Source: Gracilibacillus lacisalsi DSM 19029 (lineage in GTDB: Bacteria; Bacillota; Bacilli; Bacillales; Amphibacillaceae). From it: 64,000 bases of DNA. Shown piece after piece: positions 19,270 through 27,572 of the stretch. The position numbers and the translations under genes are program-made. Positions within the stretch are counted from its first letter, which is position 1, and the number at the start of each line of letters is the position of its first letter. Below the pieces are notes generated by a model. That model saw only the letters and a program-made list of their open reading frames with translations. It was not told where the DNA came from and made no database searches. The stretch spans positions 1 to 64,000 of the forward strand of contig NZ_KB898663.1 in assembly GCF_000377765.1 (NCBI RefSeq). The letters are read 5' to 3'.

Positions 19270-20241
19270 CTACACATCTAACAACCAATCTAATTGTATA
19301 CTATTTATTTCTCTTTGATCAATTCCGATTTGATAAAAAAATGTCCGCAAATTTTCTTCATAAACAGATTGATTTTCGACCAATTCTTCAATATCCAAAT
19401 GATGATTAGCAGTTTGGCGGATTTGATCCATTGAATCCAATAAATGAATAGGAAAAATCAATCGAGCATATAATAGTTTCCATCCGAATGCTGATATTGG
19501 TATGTTAGATACGTATCGTTGCAAGAATTGCTGACATTCCTGAGAAGATAGTCCATTCGGCGTTAGCATGTACTTCCTTAACTTCTCCGCCATGTCACGA
19601 ACAGGATGATCATAAACAAAGCGATTACTCCAAATAAATACTTCACTCATATCACTTTGATAACGTCCGAAAGTAATCGAAGGCTGATCACTTTCATTAA
19701 ATTGTGATTCTTGTTCGACAATATGCATATATTGAATTGCATTTTCTGCCAGGCCAACGATATAGGGAAACATGTTGACAAATCCGCGGATAAAGGGAGA
19801 TGCTGGTCGTTGTTGATATAATTGTTTATAAAGTGCCTCATATTGATCTATCTTGGTAATCCATAACTGTTTCCATCTTCCATAGCTGTTCATCGTACTT
19901 GGCTGATATGGATAGCCAAACCCAGTTTGATGAAAACCAGATAGTTTAGTGGCTTCTTCCCGTTGATCATCGTTATATATCGCATAACATAGCAAATACT
20001 TCTCCTTACCAATCGACGTAAGAAATTGATTGTGTACATTTGGAATCGGACAAGTAACATTTGTCCAGCCTTGTTGATGATAATGCGTTGCAATCGTATA
20101 TAACTCCAGAGCAAATCGTTCTGTTATCGATGTAGGTATAATAAAATAATAGTACGACTGATCTGCAAAAGTTAAATACGGTTTGTCTGAGACTTGTTTA
20201 GTAGGCACCTGAATTGGGTAGTGTAAGAATATAGGATGCAC
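19270..20241 (-). CDS. yutH: Spore coat-associated protein YutH
   Basis: A kinase-fold (CotS/YutH-like) spore protein of 323 residues, a forespore or coat morphogenesis factor in Bacillus. FIRGFVNMFPYIVGLAENAIQY near residue 170 (first part FIRGFVNMFPYIVGLAENA) and ITFGRYQSDMSE are the recognisable YutH segments. The catalytic motifs of active kinases are not evident. The start is GTG at 20241 after GGGGG. The longer reading frame from 20394 has a nonconserved Cys-rich extension and overlaps the divergent promoter, so it was rejected. Confidence 0.88.
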   Translation of the reverse strand: MHPIFLHYPIQVPTKQVSDKPYLTFADQSYYYFIIPTSITERFALELYTIATHYHQQGWTNVTCPIPNVHNQFLTSIGKEKYLLCYAIYNDDQREEATKLSGFHQTGFGYPYQPSTMNSYGRWKQLWITKIDQYEALYKQLYQQRPASPFIRGFVNMFPYIVGLAENAIQYMHIVEQESQFNESDQPSITFGRYQSDMSEVFIWSNRFVYDHPVRDMAEKLRKYMLTPNGLSSQECQQFLQRYVSNIPISAFGWKLLYARLIFPIHLLDSMDQIRQTANHHLDIEELVENQSVYEENLRTFFYQIGIDQREINSIQLDWLLDV

Positions 20242-20323
20242 TGTATTTCCCCCTTTAATGTCTATATAATAAACTATATGTATACCATGAAATGAAAATG
20301 ATGAATATAGGATGTGATCAAGT

Positions 20324-20836
20324 ATGGCAAATGTACGAAAACAGACAGAATTAGAACAAAAAGCAAGGCAATGGTTAAAAGATCGAGGTGTCACCTTAGA
20401 GGATATTGCAGAATTAGTTTATTTTTTACAGAATAAATATCAGGATGAATTAACGTTAGAGCATTGTTACGAAAATGTAGACAAGGTATTAATGAAACGT
20501 GAAGTGCAAAATGCCATCATAACCGGTATTCAACTTGATGTTTTAGCAGAAGAAAATAAATTAGAGTCTCCTCTTCAGGAAATATTGGAAACAGATGAAA
20601 GTTTGTATGGTATTGATGAAGTGATTGCATTGTCGATCGTCAATGTCTATGGTTCGATCGGTTTCACGAATTATGGATACATCGACAAACAAAAACCTGG
20701 AATTCTAGAGAAATTAAACGATAAATCTCAAGGTTGTCACACCTTTTTAGATGACATCGTGGGTGCAATCGCAGCTGCTGCCTCATCCCGATTAGCCCAC
20801 AGTGCAGCCAATGAACAATCCATAGATGACGAATAA
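20324..20836 (+). CDS. yutG: Phosphatidylglycerophosphatase A family protein YutG
   Basis: A 170-residue member of the PgpA/YutG family, expected to dephosphorylate phosphatidylglycerophosphate in phospholipid synthesis. Visible signatures include ITGIQLDVLAEENKLESPL, SLYGIDEVIALSIVNVYGSI (20-residue core) and FLDDIVGAIAAAASSRLAH with its acidic pair. Unlike E. coli PgpA it lacks strong membrane helices, as usual for the Bacillus form. It is divergent from yutH with an 82-bp gap. Confidence 0.88.
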   Translation: MANVRKQTELEQKARQWLKDRGVTLEDIAELVYFLQNKYQDELTLEHCYENVDKVLMKREVQNAIITGIQLDVLAEENKLESPLQEILETDESLYGIDEVIALSIVNVYGSIGFTNYGYIDKQKPGILEKLNDKSQGCHTFLDDIVGAIAAAASSRLAHSAANEQSIDDE

Positions 20837-20837
20837 G

Positions 20838-20886
20838 AAGGTATACCTCTTTTTCGATAGTTAATCGAAGGAGGTATACCTTTTTA
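20838..20886 (+). terminator. Terminator of yutG
   Basis: Stem AAGGTATACCTC/GAGGTATACCTT with a long loop that contains a smaller hairpin, followed by TTTTACTTTTTT. Confidence 0.88.
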
Positions 20887-20942
20887 CTTTTTTATAGATT
20901 TCAATGCTATATTTTAGCGCTTTTATGGAATAATAATCCAAA

Positions 20943-20995
20943 TAGCCGCAGTGGTGGTCAAGTTGTTCAAATATTTCAACATTACTATCAAAGTA
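20943..20995 (-). repeat. Decayed left flank of repeat family A
   Basis: On the minus strand, GAAATATTTGAACAACTTGA followed by CCACCACTGCGGCT matches the left flank and first arm bases of the A copy at 12430-12465 (GAAATATTTGAACAGCTTGA then CCGTCGCTCCGGCT). The flank at 60255-60280 is similar. The palindrome itself is gone. This explains why the plus strand looks open here. Confidence 0.55.
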
Positions 20996-21002
20996 ATAAT
21001 GG

Positions 21003-21029
21003 ACCGGCAGGGGTTGCCGGTTTTTCTTA
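21003..21029 (+). terminator. Orphan terminator-like hairpin
   Basis: Perfect 7-bp GC-rich stem ACCGGCA/TGCCGGT with loop GGGGT, followed by TTTTTCTT on the plus strand. No plus-strand gene is recognised between the yutG terminator and this point. On the minus strand it could also act just after the YbaN gene. Confidence 0.6.
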
Positions 21030-21035
21030 TGTTTT

Positions 21036-21434
21036 TCACCCCATTATTTCTGAACTTTTATGTTTCACTTTTAAAAGAGGAGAAGTAAATATAAATAATG
21101 TTACAAAGATAGCAATCCCCACCATAAAGACCTTTACGAGAAGTAATGGTATCATAGTAAGCGTAAATAATACACTTGTCCAAACAACGGTAACAGCAAA
21201 AACCTTGATTCGAAGCGGTACACCTTTCCCGCTCTTATAATCTGCTATATAATGACCGAAATATGGATTTGTCATAAGCCAGTTGTACAAGCGAGGCGAT
21301 GATTTACCATAACAAAAACCTGCTAATAGGACTAATGGCGTTGTAGGAAGTAATGGGACGATAATACCTATTAACCCCATAATAAGACTGAGACTCCCCC
21401 CTATTATCCATAGTGTCCTTTTGAAATTCCACAT
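21036..21434 (-). CDS. YbaN family membrane protein (DUF454)
   Basis: A small integral membrane protein of 132 residues, DUF454/YbaN family, function unknown. The signature is near the N-terminus: IIGGSLSLIMGLIGIIVPLL followed by PTTPLVLLAGFCYGKSSPR. Four hydrophobic helices are visible, with FTSPLLKVKHK at the end. The start at 21434 follows GGGAGTGA. It lies downstream of mobA on the same strand, 75 bp away. Confidence 0.85.
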   Translation of the reverse strand: MWNFKRTLWIIGGSLSLIMGLIGIIVPLLPTTPLVLLAGFCYGKSSPRLYNWLMTNPYFGHYIADYKSGKGVPLRIKVFAVTVVWTSVLFTLTMIPLLLVKVFMVGIAIFVTLFIFTSPLLKVKHKSSEIMG

Positions 21435-21509
21435 TTTACTCACTCCCATTTATCAAACTGCTATAGGGATATCAGACGCTAACACTCTGATAAGTTTCGC
21501 AAAATCAGC

Positions 21510-22091
21510 TTAATCTCTGACATGGCGTTGATATTCTTCCTGTGTGTTGATATTGATAAAATATATCTCATCATCAGCAGAAAAATCGACGTATGTTACC
21601 GTTAATCTGCCTAACAATTGATGCATGGAACGCTTACCAGCAATTAATTGTTGTTCTATCACACCAATAGTATCCAGTTTATATAGGGCAATTAACGGCT
21701 GGATTCTATTATTTATTCTTGGGACAATAGCATCTGCACAATCATCTATATAGCTGATTAACCTCTTTAAAATAAATGGTTTTATTAATGGTGTATCGAC
21801 TGGTGAAACGAGATACCAATTAGCATCATTATTATTCATGGCAGAATAAATCCCAGCTAACGGCCCTTGTCCTTTAAATGACTCTAAATCTTTGATGACA
21901 TGAATGTTTTCCGTTTCTTGGTGTAGAGGTTGATTATCACCTACTACAAAATACGTGTTATCTACACAAGCTAACATCACGCTTAAGGCATTTTCATAGA
22001 AAGTATTTCCCTGATAGGAAGCAAATGCTTTGTCCTTTTTAAACCTTGATGACTTACCTCCATTTAACACGATACCCATGATTTTTTCCAC
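21510..22091 (-). CDS. mobA: Molybdenum cofactor guanylyltransferase
   Basis: Transfers GMP from GTP to molybdopterin to form the guanine dinucleotide cofactor used by bacterial nitrate and formate enzymes. The N-terminal nucleotide-binding loop is GIVLNGGKSSRFKKDKAF. The usual consensus is LAGGxSxRxGxDKA, so two positions deviate (Asn for Ala, Lys for Gly). GQGPLAGIYSAM and VSPVDTPLI with the metal-binding Asp are conserved. The start is a GTG after GAGGTG. It is divergent from fnr and about 900 bp from the other cofactor genes. Confidence 0.9.
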   Translation of the reverse strand: MEKIMGIVLNGGKSSRFKKDKAFASYQGNTFYENALSVMLACVDNTYFVVGDNQPLHQETENIHVIKDLESFKGQGPLAGIYSAMNNNDANWYLVSPVDTPLIKPFILKRLISYIDDCADAIVPRINNRIQPLIALYKLDTIGVIEQQLIAGKRSMHQLLGRLTVTYVDFSADDEIYFININTQEEYQRHVRD

Positions 22092-22238
22092 TTATTTTAC
22101 ACCTCTCGTTCACTTTTTCACAAAATGGTCAAAAATCTTTCACGAAAATGTTTTTCTTTTCTACAATTACTTACCCGTAACCATGCTACAATAATAATAA
22201 ATAGTTAAAAACCGGACTAGAAATTGGAGGGTATTACC

Positions 22239-22967
22239 ATGCAATCTGCACAACCATTAACGACAAGGCATCGACAACACCAAGATCAAATCTCTCAAGA
22301 GTTACGTCAACTATTGGAATCAATCAGTCATACGAAAAAAATGAGAAAAGATACATTTTTGTTTCAAGAGGGTATGGACGCACATGAAATTTTCATTCTA
22401 AAATCAGGCTTAATTCAGGTTGAAAAGTTAACTGCAGATGGTAAAGAATTAACATTACGCCTGTGTAAAGCGAATGATATGGTTGGTGAATTAACACTAT
22501 TTAGTGATGATGCGAAATATTTATTAAGTGCACGCGTGATTTCCCCAGGTGAAGTACTAGTCATTAACCGAGAACAATTAGAAGAAGCCCTCATTGATAA
22601 TGGTAAATTAACGTTTGAATTTATGCGTTGGGTAAGCAATCATATGCGTATTTTTCAATCCAAGATTCGTGACCTGCTCCTTAACGGTAAGAAAGGGGCA
22701 TTATATAGTACATTAATTCGCTTAACCAACAGTTATGGTATCGAAACAAGTGAAGGCATTCTAATTGAAATGGCCTTAACCAATCAGCAACTTGCGAACT
22801 TCTGTGCTACGACGAGGGAAAGTGTTAACCGAATGCTCAGCGAGCTAAGAAAACTCGATATCGTCGACGTGAAAAAAACCGGCCATATTGTCGTTAAAGA
22901 TCTGCAATTTTTACGTGATGAAATTGGTTGTGAAAACTGCCCAATCGAAGTTTGTAACATAGACTAA
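22239..22967 (+). CDS. fnr: Fnr-type anaerobic regulator with C-terminal Fe-S cluster
   Basis: A CRP/FNR-family transcription factor of 242 residues. An N-terminal cyclic-nucleotide-fold sensor (about residues 30-130) precedes a winged-helix domain with LTNQQLANFCATTRESVNRM as recognition-helix region. The C-terminal GCENCPIEVCNID gives Cys-x2-Cys-x4-Cys at residues 231, 234 and 239. That is the spacing of the [4Fe-4S] site of B. subtilis Fnr, and unlike E. coli Fnr it is not N-terminal. The start at 22239 follows GGAGG. A matching palindrome lies upstream of moaA at 27536. Confidence 0.92.
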   Translation: MQSAQPLTTRHRQHQDQISQELRQLLESISHTKKMRKDTFLFQEGMDAHEIFILKSGLIQVEKLTADGKELTLRLCKANDMVGELTLFSDDAKYLLSARVISPGEVLVINREQLEEALIDNGKLTFEFMRWVSNHMRIFQSKIRDLLLNGKKGALYSTLIRLTNSYGIETSEGILIEMALTNQQLANFCATTRESVNRMLSELRKLDIVDVKKTGHIVVKDLQFLRDEIGCENCPIEVCNID

Positions 22968-22972
22968 ATGTT

Positions 22973-23003
22973 TACCTTCCTATGTTTAAAGGAAGGTTTT
23001 TAT
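22973..23003. terminator. Terminator between fnr and mobB
   Basis: Stem ACCTTCC/GGAAGGT with flanking T-rich sequence (TTTTTATTTT on the plus strand). It overlaps the 3 prime end of the converging mobB gene. Confidence 0.8.
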
Positions 23004-23462
23004 TTTACCGAATTCAAAATCATGCCAGTTAGCTTCTACCTGATTAAAAATATACTCCGGATTTTCTTTGTACACATGTTTCACATTTTCTACTGTTTCT
23101 AATATCGGATCCCTTTCTTGCTGTAACAGGACTACTTTTGGTAAAGGTAGATGCTTGTATCCTTCGATCATTACAACGTCGATATCAATCGCTTGATAGA
23201 ATAGCAGCAGTTTTTCGAGTGAAAGTTTCTTTTTATCAGCAGTCATTAAAAGCTGATTCTCTCCGATAACCGTAGTCAACTTGGCACCACGGTTAAAATG
23301 CTGATAACTGTCTGTCTCTTGTACTTGTTCTGGCTCTCCACCATGACCATGATGCTTGATGGTAGCGACATGATAATCTTTTTTCTTCAAATATTCAATC
23401 CATTGTGAAATAAAGGTTGTCTTTCCGCTATTTTTATAACCGACCACTTGAACGACATACAT
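22986..23462 (-). CDS. mobB: Molybdopterin-guanine dinucleotide biosynthesis adaptor protein
   Basis: A P-loop GTP-binding protein of 158 residues that assists MobA or hands over guanylated cofactor. The Walker A motif VVGYKNSGKTTFISQW is at residues 5-20, and VVMIEGYKHLPLPKVVLL carries the Walker B-like region. The start at 23462 lies just after the moaD stop and gives the conserved MYVVQVVGYKNSGKTT N-terminus. The longer frame to 23522 overlaps moaD and was rejected. It is the last gene of the operon. Confidence 0.93.
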   Translation of the reverse strand: MYVVQVVGYKNSGKTTFISQWIEYLKKKDYHVATIKHHGHGGEPEQVQETDSYQHFNRGAKLTTVIGENQLLMTADKKKLSLEKLLLFYQAIDIDVVMIEGYKHLPLPKVVLLQQERDPILETVENVKHVYKENPEYIFNQVEANWHDFEFGKIKTFL

Positions 23463-23463
23463 C

Positions 23464-23697
23464 TTAACCACCGCTAACTGGAGGGATAATTGCCACAGTG
23501 TCACCAGATCGAATGATGTCATCCTCTAATGCATAGGCTTCATTAACGGCAACCATCGATGCTTCGATCTGACTCAAATCGAATTGAGATTGCAATTGAT
23601 ATTTGATTTCCTTGACGGTTATTTCTTTTATATCTAAAAGAACTTTATCTTTACCGACTTCTTCTTGTAACTGAGCAAATAATAATACTTCAATCAT
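23464..23697 (-). CDS. moaD: Molybdopterin synthase small subunit
   Basis: A ubiquitin-like sulfur carrier of 77 residues. It ends in PPVSGG, the C-terminal Gly-Gly that MoeB adenylates and that is then converted to thiocarboxylate. The N-terminus MIEVLLFAQLQEEVG is typical. It overlaps moaE by 8 nt, and the start at 23697 uses the AAGGATGAGG inside the moaE end. It partners MoaE in converting precursor Z to molybdopterin. Confidence 0.93.
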   Translation of the reverse strand: MIEVLLFAQLQEEVGKDKVLLDIKEITVKEIKYQLQSQFDLSQIEASMVAVNEAYALEDDIIRSGDTVAIIPPVSGG

Positions 23698-24166
23698 GGT
23701 CCTCATCCTTTACATCTGGTTTACCTGCTCGGTATCGAACGTTTTCCAGTTGGTCCCCAATCCATGCTTCGCCATCTTCCCATTGTTCCTTCTTCCAAAT
23801 TGGAACTATTTGTTTAATTCGCTCAATCGCATATTCGTTCGCTTGGTATGCTGGTTTACGGTGAGGGGAAGAAACAGCAATCACTACGGCAATTTCTGAA
23901 ATATCAAGGGAACCAATCCGGTGTGTAATTGCCACTTTTGTGTCTGACCATTTTTGGTTAATTTCTTTGCCGATCTGAGCAAGCATCTTCTCCGCCATCG
24001 GTTTATATGCTTGATATTCAAGATATACTGTCTTTTTTTCACCAGTGATTTCACGAACTGTACCAATAAAGGTAGTGATCGCTCCAGCATTACGATCTTT
24101 TACTTTTTCGATTAGTGATTCAACAGAAATAGGTTCTTCTACAATTTCAAACATCTTGTTTCTCAT
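23690..24166 (-). CDS. moaE: Molybdopterin synthase large subunit
   Basis: The catalytic subunit that inserts two sulfurs into cyclic pyranopterin monophosphate. Signatures are GAITTFIGTVREITGEK (with Arg), VAITHRIGSLDISEIAVVIA (20 residues), SSPHRKPAYQANEYAIERIK and PIWKKEQWEDGEAWI with the active-site Lys pair. The start at 24166 has GGAGA at spacing 7. The ATG at 24172 is too close to it. The gene starts immediately after the moeA stop and overlaps moaD. Confidence 0.94.
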   Translation of the reverse strand: MRNKMFEIVEEPISVESLIEKVKDRNAGAITTFIGTVREITGEKKTVYLEYQAYKPMAEKMLAQIGKEINQKWSDTKVAITHRIGSLDISEIAVVIAVSSPHRKPAYQANEYAIERIKQIVPIWKKEQWEDGEAWIGDQLENVRYRAGKPDVKDEDHD

Positions 24167-24168
24167 GC

Positions 24169-25410
24169 TCATTCTCCTAACAAATGAATCGTTACTTGAT
24201 CACCTTTTTTATATCCTTCTGTACCACCAGGTAATTGGATGAAACAGTTAGCCATTGCCAAGCTGTGCACCATATTGGATTTATCTTTACCTGCAGGTTC
24301 TGCTACTAGCTGCCCATTTTTAACTTGGTAACGCCCTCTAACGAATCGATCAAATGGATTAGCTTTTGAGAAATCAACAGCTAATGTAGCTTGTTCCTGC
24401 TGCATTCCGATTGTTTCCTTCGCTAAATAGTGATCGATAATTGGTCTTACAAATAGTTCAAATCCTACATAACATGCTGAAGGATTTCCTGATAATCCAT
24501 ATAATAATCTATCATCGACAGCAGCAACGGTTGTGACACTGCCAGGTCGCATCGCCACTTTATTAAATAATACTTCAGCACCTATTTGATGATAAATCTC
24601 TGGAAGTAAATCATAATCACCTACAGATACTCCACCAGTTGTAATGACAAAATCAACTTCTTTCATCACTTCTGAAATTTTTTCCAAACTTTCCGATAAA
24701 TCATCTGGTAATTGACCATAATACTTTGGTATTGCTCCAGCTCTTTCTAATTGTGCCATGATCATATATGCATTACTATTACGAATTTTCCCTTGTTCTA
24801 ACGGTTGATCTACTTCTAATAGCTCACTTCCAGTAGCAATCACACCGATTACCGGATTTTTTGCTACTGGCACTTGTGCATAACCAAAAGTTGCCAATAA
24901 CGCTACTATTCCAGGATTTATCACGGTGCCTTTGTTCACTAATACTGATCCTTTTCCAACATCTTCGCCTTGAAATGAAATGTTCTGCTGATGCTGAAGG
25001 GATTTCCTAACCGTTACATACGCTCTTCCATCTTCTTCAAAGGCTGTAGTATCTTCTAACATAATGACAGCATCCGCTCCGTCTGGAATAGGTGCACCTG
25101 TCATAATTCGAACAGCTTGATTGTTTACTACATGTTCAAGATGGACACTGCCAGCACCGATATGACCGACAACCTCCAAGATTTTCGGGTTATGCTCCGT
25201 TACTTCAGTTGTATCCGCTGAACGGAGTGCATAGCCATCATATGGAGAGCGGTCAAACGGCGGCACATCATGATCCGCTTTTAAATCTTCCGCTAATATA
25301 CGTTGATGTGCGTTTGTTAATGGGATATATTCTGTTTCACCTTTTTTATAATAGTCCGTAACTCTTTTAACAGCTTCTGAAACCGGGATGGGATTACGTT
25401 CATTTAACAT
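24169..25410 (-). CDS. moeA: Molybdopterin molybdenumtransferase
   Basis: Inserts molybdate into adenylated molybdopterin. Length 413 aa is normal. Signatures are DVPPFDRSPYDGYALRSADT (20 residues) in the substrate loop, IMTGAPIPDGADAVIMLED, VGVIATGSELLE-like IGVIATGSELLEVDQP, and ITTGGVSVGDYDLLPEI in the MoaB-like domain. GLSGNPSACYVGFELFVRP is also conserved. It is 11 bp downstream of moeB and upstream of moaE. Confidence 0.96.
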   Translation of the reverse strand: MLNERNPIPVSEAVKRVTDYYKKGETEYIPLTNAHQRILAEDLKADHDVPPFDRSPYDGYALRSADTTEVTEHNPKILEVVGHIGAGSVHLEHVVNNQAVRIMTGAPIPDGADAVIMLEDTTAFEEDGRAYVTVRKSLQHQQNISFQGEDVGKGSVLVNKGTVINPGIVALLATFGYAQVPVAKNPVIGVIATGSELLEVDQPLEQGKIRNSNAYMIMAQLERAGAIPKYYGQLPDDLSESLEKISEVMKEVDFVITTGGVSVGDYDLLPEIYHQIGAEVLFNKVAMRPGSVTTVAAVDDRLLYGLSGNPSACYVGFELFVRPIIDHYLAKETIGMQQEQATLAVDFSKANPFDRFVRGRYQVKNGQLVAEPAGKDKSNMVHSLAMANCFIQLPGGTEGYKKGDQVTIHLLGE

Positions 25411-25421
25411 AAGTCATACTC

Positions 25422-26435
25422 CTAACCTACAATCTGATAATATAGCTTTTTAGCATCCTCTATCGAATTGGTACCATGGACAAAGGTACGGCCATCTTGG
25501 AAAAATACTAACCTTTTTTCATCGATATCAACAGAAACTAAAAAGGGGTTTGCTTGGACTTCTCCATAATGGGCGAGCTTTGACTCGAGCATCTCGAGTG
25601 GATATTGTTTACCACGAATTTGCACCGTATCTCTGCCACATAAAACCTCGGTCTTTGTTCTACTATGATAAGATAGATGAGGATAAGTCGGTGCCTGACC
25701 ACAACTGGTGCAATTGGTGCGTTTCGCGCGACTGACGTCAATCGTTTGATAATGATTATTCCACAAATCAAAAATAATCAATTTACTATTTATTTTGTGT
25801 TTTGCTTCGAGTAACAGCTTTAGCGCCTCTGTTGTCTGATGTGTTACAACCATTTGTACTGCTGGTCCTATCACTCCGACTGCATCACAGGTTGCACCAA
25901 ACATAGGAGTGACTTTTAATAAACAATCCAGACAAGGTGTTTGCCCTGGAATGATCGTAAATGTCATACCTGAACTGCCCACACATGCGCCAAAAACCCA
26001 TGGTTTTCTATATTTATGTGCAAGGTCATTGATTAAAAAACGTGTATCGAAATTATCCGTTGCATCGATCACAATGTCTGCCTCTTGTACATAAAAAGCG
26101 AGATTCTCCGCCGTAGCATCGATCACAACAGGACAAATATCGATCTCACTATTGATTTTTTTTAATTTTGAAGCTGCAGCGATTGCTTTTGGAGTTTGTT
26201 GATGCACATCATCTTCGGTAAATAAATGTTGTCGCTGAAGGTTGGTCCATTCAACGTAATCGCGGTCAATGATAGTGATGTTGCCAACTCCTGCCCGCGT
26301 TAGCATCTCCGCTGATGAGGAACCAAGTGCACCGCAGCCAACGATGAGAACATGTTTCGACAGCAAGTGTGCTTGTCCCTCCTGACCAATTCCTTGAAAA
26401 AGCATTTGCCGATGATATCTGTTTATATCTGACAT
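25422..26435 (-). CDS. moeB: MoeB/ThiF-type adenylyltransferase
   Basis: An E1-like enzyme that adenylates the C-terminal Gly of MoaD, or possibly of ThiS. The ATP loop VLIVGCGALGSSSAEMLTRA is near residue 30 and IIDRDYVEWTNLQRQHLFTE follows. Zn-binding pairs are PCLDCL and NCTSCG. The C-terminal ~85 residues (from TKTEVLCGRDTVQIRGKQYP) form an extra domain that is not a full rhodanese. Context between moaA and moeA points to MoaD as partner. The start at 26435 follows GAGAGG. Confidence 0.92.
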   Translation of the reverse strand: MSDINRYHRQMLFQGIGQEGQAHLLSKHVLIVGCGALGSSSAEMLTRAGVGNITIIDRDYVEWTNLQRQHLFTEDDVHQQTPKAIAAASKLKKINSEIDICPVVIDATAENLAFYVQEADIVIDATDNFDTRFLINDLAHKYRKPWVFGACVGSSGMTFTIIPGQTPCLDCLLKVTPMFGATCDAVGVIGPAVQMVVTHQTTEALKLLLEAKHKINSKLIIFDLWNNHYQTIDVSRAKRTNCTSCGQAPTYPHLSYHSRTKTEVLCGRDTVQIRGKQYPLEMLESKLAHYGEVQANPFLVSVDIDEKRLVFFQDGRTFVHGTNSIEDAKKLYYQIVG

Positions 26436-26452
26436 CCCATACAATCCTCTCT

Positions 26453-27469
26453 TTAACCACCAATATAAGACATTTCAATTTTCTTACGGTTTCTGGCAGA
26501 TTCTTCTGTACGTTCATCTGAATAACGATCATCACGGTATTTCCAACGAGAAACAATCGTATCCCTTACTTCTTCATCTGTTGCTCCACCTCGTAAAATA
26601 TCTTTCAGGTTCAAGCCCTCACCAGCAAATAAACATGTAAAAAAGAGTCCATCTGCTGCAATTCTTGCTCTTGTACAAGAAGAACAGAATGATTCCGATA
26701 CGGATGTGATAAATCCTACTTCTGTATTTGTTCCTTTATAACGATAACGCTTAGCTACCTCACCAAAATAAGCAGGATCAACTGGTTCTAATTCAAACTG
26801 CTCTGAAATTCGATCATACATTTCTTTTTTGGTGACAACATGCTGGAAATCCCAGCCGTTTGACTGGCCAACGTCCATAAATTCAATAAACCGTAACGTT
26901 ACACCAAGCTCTTTAAAAAACTTCGCCATCGGTATCACTTGATGATCATTCATTCCTTTTTTTACTACCATATTCACTTTTACACCTAACCCTGTTTCTT
27001 TGGCCTTCATTATACTGTCGATCACAGGCTGTGTACGTACGTTACTGTCATTGATCTGCATAAATGTGTCATCATCAATTGCATCTAGACTAACATTAAC
27101 ACGTTTTAACCCGGCTTTTTTAAGGTCTTCTGCCATCTTCCCTAGCAAAACTGCATTCGTTGTCAGACCGATATCTTGCAAGCCATTCAAATGAGATAAT
27201 CGCTCAATTAACGTAGTAATATCACGTCTTAATAGTGGTTCTCCACCAGTTAAGCGAATCTTACGAACGCCTAAGTTTAAAAAGACTTTTGTTAACCGCT
27301 CGATTTCTTCAAAGCTTAACAAGTGTTCTTTTGGTAAAAAGGCGAAATCTTTTCCGAAAATCTCTCGAGGCATACAGTAGCGACAACGAAAATTGCAACG
27401 ATCTGTCACAGAGATCCTCAAATCCTGTAGTGCTCGACCAAATTTATCTGTTATGACTGACTGTTGCAT
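26453..27469 (-). CDS. moaA: GTP 3',8-cyclase (radical SAM)
   Basis: The first enzyme of molybdopterin synthesis, converting GTP with MoaC to cyclic pyranopterin monophosphate. The N-terminal radical-SAM cluster site is [25 protein letters not shown] binds S-adenosylmethionine. The second 4Fe-4S cluster site is [15 protein letters not shown] with a later Cys (FFTCLF). The C-terminal Gly-Gly needed for activity is present (MSYIGG). It is the first gene of moaA-moeB-moeA-moaE-moaD-mobB. No moaC or mogA/moaB is in the window. Confidence 0.96.
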   Translation of the reverse strand: MQQSVITDKFGRALQDLRISVTDRCNFRCRYCMPREIFGKDFAFLPKEHLLSFEEIERLTKVFLNLGVRKIRLTGGEPLLRRDITTLIERLSHLNGLQDIGLTTNAVLLGKMAEDLKKAGLKRVNVSLDAIDDDTFMQINDSNVRTQPVIDSIMKAKETGLGVKVNMVVKKGMNDHQVIPMAKFFKELGVTLRFIEFMDVGQSNGWDFQHVVTKKEMYDRISEQFELEPVDPAYFGEVAKRYRYKGTNTEVGFITSVSESFCSSCTRARIAADGLFFTCLFAGEGLNLKDILRGGATDEEVRDTIVSRWKYRDDRYSDERTEESARNRKKIEMSYIGG

Positions 27470-27535
27470 GATGAATCGCCCCGTTTCTAAAGTATATTAT
27501 CTATCTAAAGTTAAACATAACCGATCAGAAATCCT

Positions 27536-27551
27536 TGTGAGAAACATCACA
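27536..27551 (-). promoter_or_regulatory. FNR box upstream of moaA
   Basis: TGTGAGAAACATCACA is a perfect match to the TGTGA-N6-TCACA palindrome bound by Fnr proteins. It lies about 70 bp before the moaA start and 22 bp after the end of the preceding gene. A possible -10 (GATAAT, minus strand 27501-27496) is about 45 bp downstream, a suitable place for an activator. With the Fnr gene 4.5 kb away, anaerobic activation of cofactor synthesis is likely. Confidence 0.8.
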
Positions 27552-27572
27552 ACTATGTTTAAAAGAAAAGGT

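Noticed and set aside
20930..21100. Start-less open frame containing NNNPNSRSGGQVVQIFQHYY
   Set aside because: On the other strand this sequence is a decayed flank of repeat family A, and the frame then runs antisense through the YbaN-family gene.
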